Shown here: positions 24,875 through 32,058 of the stretch, in pieces | How the letters are laid out: each line of letters opens with the position of its first letter | How positions within the stretch are numbered: the first letter of the stretch is position 1 | Source of the DNA: Sneathiella chungangensis | GTDB lineage: Bacteria > Pseudomonadota > Alphaproteobacteria > Sneathiellales > Sneathiellaceae | DNA length: 64,000 nt | Reading direction: 5' to 3' | NCBI RefSeq assembly: GCF_009882935.1 | Contig: NZ_WTVA01000001.1 | Span: forward strand, 634,238 to 698,237 | The notes under the pieces: model-generated | The model's input: only the letters and a program-made list of their open reading frames with translations | What the model was told of the DNA's origin: nothing | Database searches by the model: none | Position numbers and translations under genes: made by a program

Positions 24875-25216
24875 CTAGGCGAGATCCGGATAGTCCGGCA
24901 GGAAGCCGCTTGTCTCCTCATCGAGGAACCCGCGGGCGCCGCGCCGGTCTTCCGCGAAATTGAGCTCCCCCCGGCGATCGAGATCGGCGCTCCGCTCACC
25001 GAAGGTCTCCTCCTCGAAGATGCCGACCTTCTGCTGGGAAGATTCGACATCGCGCCAGATACATCCCTGCAGGATTTCATGGGCGGGGAAATTGTCATTC
25101 GCCTCCTCCTCCTCGCCGGGATAGGCCAGATAGGCCGCCTCGGCGCTTTCCTCGATGAAGCTCTCCGCATCGAAATCCGCCGGACCGGCGATGTCTTTCC
25201 TGTTGCTTGCGTTCAT
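24875..25216 (-). CDS. Acidic orphan protein at the end of phage-derived block two
   Basis: The 113-residue protein is rich in Glu and Asp (AAYLAYPGEEEEANDNF), with no signal peptide, membrane helix or motif I recognise. It begins 18 bases after the lipase stop, with AAGGGAGCAGAAGGA upstream of the ATG, so it is the last gene of that operon. The acidity and position could suit a partner or inhibitor of the lipase, but nothing in the sequence proves this. Confidence 0.5.
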   Translation of the reverse strand: MNASNRKDIAGPADFDAESFIEESAEAAYLAYPGEEEEANDNFPAHEILQGCIWRDVESSQQKVGIFEEETFGERSADLDRRGELNFAEDRRGARGFLDEETSGFLPDYPDLA

Positions 25217-25234
25217 TTCCTTCTGCTCCCTTGG

Positions 25235-25900
25235 TTAGACTGGTTGAAACTGATACTCGCCGCGCCGCCGCATCTGGATGCCCTCGATATAGGCGCTGAT
25301 CGAATGGCCGATGGCCGGCAGGCGGACCGTCCGGCCGATATGGCAATAGCGCTCGCGTCGCGGCGGTTCGCTCCCCTGCACGTCTCCGGAAATCGGCAAC
25401 CGCGCGAGCACGTCGCAGCGATTGACATAGCGGGTGACGCGGATGTCGCGCGAATAGCCTTCCGCGAACTCCCGGTTGCCGCGGCGCGGCGAGGCAAAGG
25501 CATGAACCCGCTCCGCCTCCAGCAGCACCGCCGCCAGCGTCGCCAGCGCCGCGCCCATGGAATGGCCGGTAAAGACGATCTCGCCGCCCGCCGTACGAAG
25601 TTCCCGCCGGACGCCCGCTAGAACCTGCCACAGCCCCTGGTAATAGCCTTCATGCACCAGCCCTGCGCCGGTCCAGGGGATGAGGTCGGTGGACAGGTTG
25701 CTGCGATAGCTGCGCAGCTCCCGTCCGAACAGGGCCGTGCCGCGAAAGGCGACGACGGTGATCCCCTCCTTGCGTCCGATCCAGGCGAAATGGTCGCGCC
25801 CGCGCACGGCCCTGTAGCTGTAGCCGAACCGGGCCGCCCTCGCCGCGCCGTAGGGCTCATAGGCGATTTTCGCGCATATGGCGGCCTCCAGTGCATTCAT
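25235..25900 (-). CDS. Class 3 lipase (alpha/beta hydrolase) in phage-derived operon
   Basis: The 221-residue lipase has a complete visible triad: Ser114 in TGHSMGAALA, Asp163 in YVNRCDVLARLP and His199 in AIGHSISAY, the order of class 3 lipases. VVAFRGTALFGRELRSY is the lid and oxyanion region. No signal peptide is seen. The ATG overlaps the stop of a 32-codon ORF as ATGA, and the ORF follows a holin-like gene. I infer a possible role in phage lysis or membrane remodelling, or a host lipase captured by the phage remnant. Confidence 0.75.
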   Translation of the reverse strand: MNALEAAICAKIAYEPYGAARAARFGYSYRAVRGRDHFAWIGRKEGITVVAFRGTALFGRELRSYRSNLSTDLIPWTGAGLVHEGYYQGLWQVLAGVRRELRTAGGEIVFTGHSMGAALATLAAVLLEAERVHAFASPRRGNREFAEGYSRDIRVTRYVNRCDVLARLPISGDVQGSEPPRRERYCHIGRTVRLPAIGHSISAYIEGIQMRRRGEYQFQPV

Positions 25901-25995
25901 CTGCCGCCCGCAGTCCGGTTATGACCGGCATATCCGGCAATGAGGTCCGGCCGCCGGAACCGGCCGTCGGGACTGACAAACTCGCCCAAATTCAT
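25897..25995 (-). CDS. 32-residue coupled ORF upstream of the lipase
   Basis: A short ORF (MNLGEFVSPDGRFRRPDLIA, then 12 more residues) has a near-perfect AAAGGAG just upstream of its ATG, while the lipase has no strong site of its own. Its stop overlaps the lipase start in an ATGA arrangement. It is therefore likely translated, either as a small peptide or as a leader that delivers ribosomes to the lipase. It is rich in Arg and Gly with no membrane helix. Confidence 0.5.
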   Translation of the reverse strand: MNLGEFVSPDGRFRRPDLIAGYAGHNRTAGGR

Positions 25996-26008
25996 GCTCC
26001 TTTATGCT

Positions 26009-26227
26009 CTACAGATTGAAGGGCCGGAAATTCTGTACGATCCAGGCGGCAAAGGTGGTTAACGCCGCAATGACGGTCCCTGTGATGCCGATGACCTTGA
26101 GCGCGCCGCGCCCCATGCTGACCTGCAGGGTCAGGCTCTTGACGTCATCGCGCAGCTCCACCATGTCGAGATGCAGGTTTTCGATCCTGACCCGCATCGC
26201 GCCGATTTCCTGTTCCAGATTATTCAT
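26009..26227 (-). CDS. Holin/XhlA-like small membrane protein
   Basis: The 72-residue protein has an N-terminal amphipathic coiled coil (MNNLEQEIGAMRVRIENL to about residue 38) and a C-terminal membrane helix (ALKVIGITGTVIAALTTFAA) ending in FRPFNL. This is the layout of haemolysin XhlA/holin-like phage proteins. The ATG at 26227 has AAGGAGG five bases upstream and overlaps the stop of the upstream (amber-containing) gene by eight bases; an in-frame ATG six codons earlier is less well placed. Confidence 0.68.
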   Translation of the reverse strand: MNNLEQEIGAMRVRIENLHLDMVELRDDVKSLTLQVSMGRGALKVIGITGTVIAALTTFAAWIVQNFRPFNL

Positions 26228-26567
26228 GCTCGCCTCCTTGTTCATCGGACTGCAGAACGGCGGCCGGCTGGCGCGCCGCGCGGGGTTCGCGGACCGTCAG
26301 CGCGTTCCAGTATTCCCCCGCCGCCCGCAGGCAGCTGCGACCGGTCGCATCGGTTTCGGCAAGCGTCCAGCGGTCGCGATCCCGGGTTGCATATATCTCG
26401 ACAAGGGCACCCCGGTTATCGAGGCCCTAGGCGATCAGCGTTTCGCCGTATTCCTCGGCGAGATGGACCGCAAGCTCGCCGCGCGGCAGGCAGACCGCCG
26501 CCGGTTCCCCGGTCGCGGGCAATAAAAAAGCGGCCCCGACGGCCGCTGGCAGGATGATGGATTTCAT
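26220..26567 (-). pseudogene. Small secreted protein gene interrupted by an in-frame amber codon
   Basis: The reading frame begins MKSIILPAAVGAAFLLPA (a signal peptide), continues CLPRGELAVHLAEEYGETLI, hits TAG at 26427-26429, then continues in the same frame with LDNRGALVEIYATRDRDRW and SCLRAAGEYW to a TAA at 26220. The segments on both sides fit one known type of small alphaproteobacterial protein in which a Cys-containing start is followed by a LAE.YGE motif and an LVE.YA strand. A single base change (for example CAG to TAG) would explain the stop. Either the gene is dead or it depends on amber readthrough. Confidence 0.65.
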
Positions 26568-26592
26568 ATCGCTCCCCTTCGTTGGAATTCCT

Positions 26593-27273
26593 CTATTCGA
26601 CCACCTGGATGCTGAACCAGGTGGAGGCATGACTTTCGATGTCGCGGCTGGCCCCGCTGTCCTGCCAGGCGACCAGCTCGAAATAATCGCCGGGCGAGAC
26701 GGCCAGCACGGGCGAGACGAAGCTCTGCATGGTCCGCCCCGATTGCGCGCCGATATGCTGGAACGGGCGGCCGTCATAGGTCCCCGATCCGTTCTTCTCG
26801 ACAAGGATTTCGCGGGTGCCGGAGGTATTGCTGTCCCAGCGCACCTGACCGCTCAGGATCACCTTCGAGACCCCGCTCGGCACGGTCAGGCGGCTGTTGT
26901 TGGTGGAATTATCGTGAAAGCTGTCGGTATCGTAGCCTTCGCTGTTCCAGCTGAGCGCCGTGTTCGTGTTGTTGGAAATGCTCTGGTTCGCGCTTTTGGT
27001 CACCAGTGCGCCGGAATGGCTGCCGCCCCCGCCTCCGGCCGAGGTGCTGTCGGTGAGCGCCAGCACGTCGGTTCCGTCGCAGTAGAAAAGCCGGGTATCG
27101 CCATCCAGCGCCTGCCCCGCCGCGCCCGACGCGGTCTTGACCGTCGCCGTCTGGCCGCTCGCGTTGGTCACCATGAAGGGCCGCTTGATCGCGGGCACGA
27201 TGAAGTTGAAGGCACCCGACGGCGTGCCGCCGATGACATGATGCCAGGCCTCCCGGAATTCGGCAGAGCCCAT
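26593..27273 (-). CDS. Phage tail/appendage protein, probably 5'-truncated
   Basis: The 226-residue protein starts at the first usable ATG (MGSAEFREAWHHVIGG). It contains MVTNASGQTATVKTASGAAG and TRLFYCDGTDVLAL, a segment common in phage tail-fibre or structural proteins, then a Gly-rich linker and a C-terminal beta-rich domain like those of receptor-binding or host-interaction modules (QHIGAQSGRTMQSF, SPGDYFELVAWQDSG). In a complete phage this would sit many genes after the terminase; here it begins only about 50 bases after the terminase stop. The front is therefore probably missing. Confidence 0.6.
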   Translation of the reverse strand: MGSAEFREAWHHVIGGTPSGAFNFIVPAIKRPFMVTNASGQTATVKTASGAAGQALDGDTRLFYCDGTDVLALTDSTSAGGGGGSHSGALVTKSANQSISNNTNTALSWNSEGYDTDSFHDNSTNNSRLTVPSGVSKVILSGQVRWDSNTSGTREILVEKNGSGTYDGRPFQHIGAQSGRTMQSFVSPVLAVSPGDYFELVAWQDSGASRDIESHASTWFSIQVVE

Positions 27274-27323
27274 CTCGCGGCCATGCCGTCGTAGAGATGG
27301 GAGGATTTGGACGGATCGTTCAT
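27168..27323 (-). pseudogene. Candidate portal-protein 5' fragment at a deletion junction
   Basis: An ATG at 27323 overlaps the terminase stop (ATGA). It reads MNDPSKSSHLYDGMAARWAL and then runs out of frame across the tail-protein sequence to a stop at 27168, giving 51 residues. Portal genes commonly begin coupled to the large terminase gene. The most economical reading is that the first 15-20 codons of a portal gene survive and were joined out of frame to a tail gene by deletion of the intervening head and tail genes. The portal identity is inferred from position only. Confidence 0.35.
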
Positions 27324-28666
27324 GAGTACATATCCCGTTGTGATTTCTGACTGAACTCTGTAAGCGTGTTAAAGGCCTCGCAGACGGCATCGACCTGATC
27401 GTCATGGCGGCCGGCGGGGAAATTCTCGAGCTCGCCGAGGAAGTCGGCGTTCCAGGGGCCCGCGACCAGCCGGACATTGCCCGCCTCGGCCTGCGCCGAA
27501 AACGGCATGGCGCGGACGGTCTTGCTGCCGGTCACCGGCTGGCTTTTTACCCGGAAACCCGCCAGCAGCCGGATCAGCGCCTGCACCTGCGCCTTGCCCG
27601 CCTGTCCGGGATCCTGCGGCAGGGCGACGGTCGTCTCCCGCCCGTCGCTTTGCGCGAGGTTGCGGATGGCCCGCTCGACATCGTTCGGCGTGCCCTGCAG
27701 GCGCTCGACATGCTCGACATAGAAAAGGCCGTTCGCATCGCGGGCAAGCCGCACCCCGGCGGTCCAGTCGGGCCGCGCGCCCGGCTCCGAATGGCTGCCC
27801 GCAAGGTCCCATCCGCGCACCCGCCGCGCCTCGGCTGGGGCGGCGGCGATAACCGGAAACCAGCTCCGGCGGAAATAATCGCCCGCCGCCGGGCGGATTT
27901 TCCAGTTACCCGAGAGCAACCGTTCGCGGTCCACCGTCGGCAGCGCCGCGAGATTGGCGCGATAGCCCGGGTCCTTCTCCATCAGGATCGCGTTGTCCTC
28001 GATTCGCGCGGCGATGAAGGTCACCGATTTCGCGGTTTTCCCCCGATGCGCCGCCTCCAGCGCGCGTTTGTCGTCGCCCCAGACGAGGCTGTCGTCGTCG
28101 CGAACGAACCAGCGCAGCCTGCCCGACCGCCCGGGGACCGGATAGCCCGTCTCCGGGTCGATCCACCAGCGGATGAAATCGGCAACCCAACTATCGGCGT
28201 CCGGATTGCAGGTCGCCCGCACATACGGCGCCGCCCCACCAACGGAGCGGTTACGGCTCAAGAGGTAAAAAAACTGGCTCTCGGTGAAATGGGTGAGCTC
28301 GTCAAAGCCGAGAAAAGCGAGTTCCGTGCCCTGCCAGTCATATTTGTTCTTCTCATGCTCAAGATGGCCGAAGCTGATCGACGCGCCGCCGGGAAAGCTC
28401 CAGGAAAGGTCCGTCTCCCGGGACTTGCCGCCGATCGCGCCATAGAGGCCGCAGGCGGCATCCCAGAGCCCGCCCTCGTTCTTCACCTGTTTCGAGGTGC
28501 GGCGGAAGATCACCGCCCGGAACCCCGGCATCGTCATATGACGGAGCGGTTCCAGCAGCAGGGCGAAGCTCTTGCCCCCGCCCGCCGCGCCGCCGTAGAT
28601 GGCGATATCGGCGGGCGTGGAGAGGAACATCTCCTGCGGCCCCGGCTGCGGTTTAATCTCGGCCAT
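27320..28666 (-). CDS. Phage terminase large subunit
   Basis: The 448-residue packaging ATPase/nuclease has Walker A GGAAGGGKS at residues 25-33 and Walker B LAFLGFDEL with Asp-Glu at 122-123. A C-terminal RNase H-like nuclease domain is indicated by RGWDLAGS near residue 300 and HDDQVDAVCEAFN close to the end. It would cut and pump phage DNA into proheads. The start at 28666 (MAEIKPQPGPQEMF) overlaps the small subunit gene by 14 bases. No frameshift is seen, so it may still make an intact protein. Confidence 0.88.
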   Translation of the reverse strand: MAEIKPQPGPQEMFLSTPADIAIYGGAAGGGKSFALLLEPLRHMTMPGFRAVIFRRTSKQVKNEGGLWDAACGLYGAIGGKSRETDLSWSFPGGASISFGHLEHEKNKYDWQGTELAFLGFDELTHFTESQFFYLLSRNRSVGGAAPYVRATCNPDADSWVADFIRWWIDPETGYPVPGRSGRLRWFVRDDDSLVWGDDKRALEAAHRGKTAKSVTFIAARIEDNAILMEKDPGYRANLAALPTVDRERLLSGNWKIRPAAGDYFRRSWFPVIAAAPAEARRVRGWDLAGSHSEPGARPDWTAGVRLARDANGLFYVEHVERLQGTPNDVERAIRNLAQSDGRETTVALPQDPGQAGKAQVQALIRLLAGFRVKSQPVTGSKTVRAMPFSAQAEAGNVRLVAGPWNADFLGELENFPAGRHDDQVDAVCEAFNTLTEFSQKSQRDMYS

Positions 28667-29060
28667 TGCGCGGGATATACAGACGCGGCGTGAACAGGTT
28701 TTGCTTGCCCTTGTCATTGGCCGCCGATCCGTCGCCATACTGCGCCGGCGCGAAATGCGTCATCAGCCATTTGCGCGTATCGATGCGGAGCTTGGCGCGG
28801 GCGAGATCTTCCTTCTGGGCGGCGGCATCGGACGCATTGTCATTGGCGTTATCGGCAATTTCGAGAATTTCACCGGCGAAGACATCGGCGATGAAGCGGC
28901 GCACCGTCTCCTCCTCCTTGCGTTGAAAGACGGACCCGAGAAGCGCGACGATATCGACAATGCGGCCGGCGCGACGGATTTCCTCCAATAAGGGAATTGC
29001 CGTACTGCGCCGCCAGATCTTGTTGTAGAGCGTGGATTTCAGGGAGTCGATGGTGGCCAT
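28653..29060 (-). CDS. Phage terminase small subunit
   Basis: The 135-residue protein overlaps the start of the large terminase gene. It has the typical small-subunit C-terminal half: EILEIADNANDNASDAA, then ARAKLRIDTRKWLM and FAPAQYGD. The N-terminal HTH usually used to bind packaging sites is poorly recognisable here (STAIPLLEEIRRAGRIVDIV). Small terminase recognises phage DNA and guides the large subunit. The start ATG has GAAGG eight bases upstream. Confidence 0.8.
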   Translation of the reverse strand: MATIDSLKSTLYNKIWRRSTAIPLLEEIRRAGRIVDIVALLGSVFQRKEEETVRRFIADVFAGEILEIADNANDNASDAAAQKEDLARAKLRIDTRKWLMTHFAPAQYGDGSAANDKGKQNLFTPRLYIPRNGRD

Positions 29061-29235
29061 GAAAATACCTTCAATTTTCCGAAGAATATTCTAAATTCAA
29101 TTTATAAGTGTTTTATTCAACCGGAGAATCCGGCATCAGGAAGATCGATTGCACAAGAAAATGGGGAATATCGTCAATAATACTGACGTATTTAGATGCA
29201 TAAACTTTGGTTTTTTCGCAGTTTTAGGCGGAAAT

Positions 29236-29272
29236 GAAAAAGGCCCACAGAAATTTTTAATTTCCATGGGCC
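29236..29272 (-). terminator. Terminator between the DUF6456-like gene and the terminase genes
   Basis: On the minus strand GGCCCA-TG-GAAAT and ATTTC-TG-TGGGCC pair around a short A-rich loop, followed by TTTTTC. The stem is interrupted only by a central mismatch. It would end the transcript of the upstream gene, so the terminase operon needs its own promoter in 29061-29235, an AT-rich stretch in which I see no strong boxes. Confidence 0.75.
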
Positions 29273-29349
29273 GACTTTCCGACTATGGGATTTATTTTAG
29301 ATTATTGTTCCCCGTATTTCAATCACTTTCTCGTATGAAGTGTTTTTTT

Positions 29350-29859
29350 TCACGCCTGCCGATAAAAATCAAGGCTCTTCAACAGACTATCCTTGGCGAA
29401 GCCGTTCCGCTTCTGGCGTTCACGGTCCACCGTCCGGCAGCTTTTCCCGAAGACGACGATGTCAAGAATGGCGGAGAGCGGCAGCCCTTCCTGCCGCACT
29501 CTCACCGCCCAGCGGGTGAACCGCTGCATGATTTCCATCTCCCGGTCCTGCGGGTTGCCGGTGGCCGGCGGCTGCCAGGTAAAGGACTGCGTTCGCATGC
29601 CAAGGCCGGAGGTGCGCAAGTGAAAGCCGAGCGCGATCAGCTCGCAAAAGCGCATTTGCTCGTCGGAAAGCACGGAAAAAACCCGATGCCCGGAGGACCG
29701 CCTCATGCGCCGCCGGTCGATCGCCGGGTTGGCGACCGGGCGCCGGGGCCGCGCCGTCACGGCCGAGTTCATCGTCACTGTCAGCGCGGGGCGTTCTCCC
29801 CCCGTTGGCGGACCGGAAACTCCTCCCCTTTGGCGAACGCCGGATATCTTTACTGTCAT
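29350..29859 (-). CDS. DUF6456-like phage protein, putative regulator
   Basis: The 169-residue protein has a basic, disordered first third and a C-terminal helical part (AVRVRQEGLPLSAILDIVVF, then GKSCRTVDRERQKRNGFAKD and LLKSLDFY) that resembles the end of DUF6456 domains, which occur in alphaproteobacterial phages and regulators. The function of DUF6456 is not established. The ATG at 29859 has GAGGGA upstream. It is followed by a strong terminator and lies upstream of the terminase genes, the place of late-gene regulators. Confidence 0.55.
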   Translation of the reverse strand: MTVKISGVRQRGGVSGPPTGGERPALTVTMNSAVTARPRRPVANPAIDRRRMRRSSGHRVFSVLSDEQMRFCELIALGFHLRTSGLGMRTQSFTWQPPATGNPQDREMEIMQRFTRWAVRVRQEGLPLSAILDIVVFGKSCRTVDRERQKRNGFAKDSLLKSLDFYRQA

Positions 29860-30275
29860 ATTCCCTCTCAATCATGAATAGCTGGTTGTACAAAACGATA
29901 AATGTCCAGCCACGGGGGGCGTTCTGCCGATCCTGTGGTGCCTTTGCTATAGTCGGAAAGATGTCCACGCGCGCAGAATCTGAGGCGCGGGAGACGGGAA
30001 GCGGAGGAACAATTCTGCTGGAGAAAAAATCAGAATACAAAATCAAATAGCAGTAAATCTATAAACGGTTTTTTGAATACATATAAATACTATTTATAGT
30101 ATAGCCCATTCATCAATTCCCGTCAATATATTGGTCCGGCGCCATCCGGAGCGCGAAAAATCCCCGTCGCGGCCGGTCGCCGGATTTATTTCCGCCTCGA
30201 CGCTTGACGCACCAAGGGTAAATTGCCAGATTAACACTAATACGATGGTAATTAGAAAGAACCACATACCCCGCC
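29860..30275. other. Non-coding edge between phage-derived block and cysteine synthase
   Basis: No well-supported gene. The left half should hold the leftward promoter of the DUF6456-like gene; a 29-codon rightward ORF (29960-30049, MSTRAESEARETGSGG...) is seen but lacks a good ribosome site. The middle is very AT-rich and contains a 17-base palindrome. The right half returns to normal GC and leads into cysK, with TTGACG at 30204-30209 as a possible -35 box. Confidence 0.5.
30082..30098. promoter_or_regulatory. Perfect 17-base AT palindrome, candidate operator
   Basis: TATAAATA, one base, TATTTATA: eight-base arms in perfect dyad symmetry at the host/phage boundary. This is the size of a dimeric repressor site and overlaps sequence that could serve as a -10 box. 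No repressor gene is adjacent. Confidence 0.35.
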
Positions 30276-31286
30276 ATGGAAATCCGCAAAGACTTTATCG
30301 ACAGCATCGGCAATACGCCGCTTATCCGCCTGACCGCCGCCTCGAAGGCGACCGGTTGTGACATTTACGGCAAGGCCGAATTCCTCAATCCCGGTGGCTC
30401 CGTGAAGGACCGCGCGGCGCTGGCCATTGTCAAGGACGCCGAGGCGAAGGGCCTTCTGAAACCGGGTGGGCTGATCGTCGAGGGGACGGCCGGCAATACC
30501 GGCATCGGCCTCGCGCTGGTGGCCAACGCCAAGGGCTACAAGACCGTCATCGTCATGCCGGAAACCCAGACCGACGAGAAGAAGGCGCTGCTGCGCTATT
30601 GCGGAGCGGATCTCCGTCTCGTCCCGGCGAAACCCTACAAGGATCCGGACAACTACATCAAATATTCCGGCCGCCTGGCGGAGGAACTGGCAAAAACCCA
30701 TCCGGGCGGCGCCATCTGGGCCAACCAGTTCGACAATGTCGCCAACCGCCAGGGCCATATCGACACCACGGGGCCGGAAATCTGGGACCAGACCGATGGC
30801 AAGGTCGACGGCTTCATATGCGCGGTCGGCAGCGGCGGCACCCTTGCGGGGGTCGCGACGGCGCTCCGGGCGAAGAATCCGGCGATCAAGATCGGTCTTG
30901 CCGATCCCATGGGCGCGGCGCTCTATAACTATTACAAAAACGGCGAGCTCAAATCCGAGGGCAGCTCGATCACCGAAGGAATCGGCCAGGGCCGCATCAC
31001 CGCCAATCTCGAAGGGCTCACCATCGACCATCCCTTCCAGATCGACGATGTCGAGGCGCTCGACGTGCTCTATGACCTCAATATCCATGAGGGGCTGCAG
31101 CTCGGCCTCTCGACCGGCATCAATGTCGCCGGGGCGATTCGCATGGCGAAGGAGATGGGCCCGGGTCATACGATTGTCACTGTTCTGTGCGATACCGCGC
31201 AAAAATACTTTAGTAAGCTGATGGACATTGATATGCTCAAAGGAAAGAACCTGCCGGTTGCCCCCTGGCTCTCCGGCAAAAGCTAA
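30276..31286 (+). CDS. cysK: Cysteine synthase A (O-acetylserine sulfhydrylase)
   Basis: PLP enzyme of 336 residues that makes cysteine from O-acetylserine and sulfide. The PLP lysine is Lys44 in NPGGSVKDRA, and the phosphate-binding loop is GSGGTLAGV. The Asn-loop reads GTAGNTGIGLA rather than the common PTSGNTGIGLA, a variant seen in some alphaproteobacterial CysK-like proteins, so substrate preference could differ slightly. The C-terminus is longer than in E. coli CysK. It heads a run with alanyl-tRNA editing and mercaptopyruvate sulfurtransferase genes, a sulfur-related group. Confidence 0.9.
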   Translation: MEIRKDFIDSIGNTPLIRLTAASKATGCDIYGKAEFLNPGGSVKDRAALAIVKDAEAKGLLKPGGLIVEGTAGNTGIGLALVANAKGYKTVIVMPETQTDEKKALLRYCGADLRLVPAKPYKDPDNYIKYSGRLAEELAKTHPGGAIWANQFDNVANRQGHIDTTGPEIWDQTDGKVDGFICAVGSGGTLAGVATALRAKNPAIKIGLADPMGAALYNYYKNGELKSEGSSITEGIGQGRITANLEGLTIDHPFQIDDVEALDVLYDLNIHEGLQLGLSTGINVAGAIRMAKEMGPGHTIVTVLCDTAQKYFSKLMDIDMLKGKNLPVAPWLSGKS

Positions 31287-31305
31287 AAAAAACCCGGAGC
31301 CTGTC

Positions 31306-32019
31306 ATGACCCTGCCCCTGTTTCGCGACGACGCCTATCTTACCCGAACGGCTGCGAAGGTGACCGGCGTCACTGAGCGCGGCGGCATCCTTCTCGACCG
31401 GACTGTCTTCTACCCGACCGGCGGCGGCCAGCTGGGCGATCGCGGCCGCCTGATCCTGGCGGGCGGCACGGAGATCGAGATCGCGACGGCGGTCAAGGGG
31501 GAGACACCGGACGAGATCGTCCATATCCCGGCCGAGGGCAGCGACTTGCCGCCGGTTGGCGCGGAGGTGACCGCGGAAATTGACTGGCCCACCCGGCATC
31601 GGTATATGCGCATGCATAGCTGCCTGCATCTGCTCTCGGCGGTGCTGCCCTACCCGGTGACCGGCGGGCAGGTCTCCGACGGCAAGGGGCGGCTCGATTT
31701 CGACCTGCCCGAGGCGACGCTCGACAAGGAAGAGATCACGACGGAGCTCAACCGGATCATCGGCGAAAACCATGAGGTGACGAGCGACTGGATCTCGGAA
31801 GAGGAACTGGACGCCAAGCCGGACCTTGTGAAAACCATGTCCGTGCAGCCGCCGCGCGGCGCGGGCCGCATCCGCCTGATCCGGGTGGCGGGCGTCGATC
31901 TGCAACCCTGCGGCGGGACGCATGTGCGCAATACCTCGGAGATCGGCAATGTCCGGGTCCGGAAGATCGAGAAGAAGGGCCGGCAGAACCGTCGGGTGTC
32001 GCTGGAATTTGTTGACTGA
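31306..32019 (+). CDS. Alanyl-tRNA editing protein (AlaX-type)
   Basis: The 237-residue protein is related to the editing and C-terminal regions of AlaRS. Zinc ligands are His104 and His108 in MRMHSCLHLL, then Cys202 and His206 in QPCGGTHVRN. It hydrolyses Ser- or Gly-mischarged tRNA-Ala in trans. The N-terminal FYPTGGGQLGDRG segment is typical. The start is the ATG at 31306, 19 bases after the cysteine synthase stop. Its place in a serine/cysteine metabolism run may reflect protection against serine mischarging. Confidence 0.92.
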   Translation: MTLPLFRDDAYLTRTAAKVTGVTERGGILLDRTVFYPTGGGQLGDRGRLILAGGTEIEIATAVKGETPDEIVHIPAEGSDLPPVGAEVTAEIDWPTRHRYMRMHSCLHLLSAVLPYPVTGGQVSDGKGRLDFDLPEATLDKEEITTELNRIIGENHEVTSDWISEEELDAKPDLVKTMSVQPPRGAGRIRLIRVAGVDLQPCGGTHVRNTSEIGNVRVRKIEKKGRQNRRVSLEFVD

Positions 32020-32058
32020 CTCTCGGCCGGGACGGCTGAATAAGGTGAAAAGAGAAAT

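Noticed and set aside
29960-30049. 29-codon plus-strand ORF
   Set aside because: It lacks a ribosome site and homology, so I record it only as a possible truncated gene start and do not call it as a gene.
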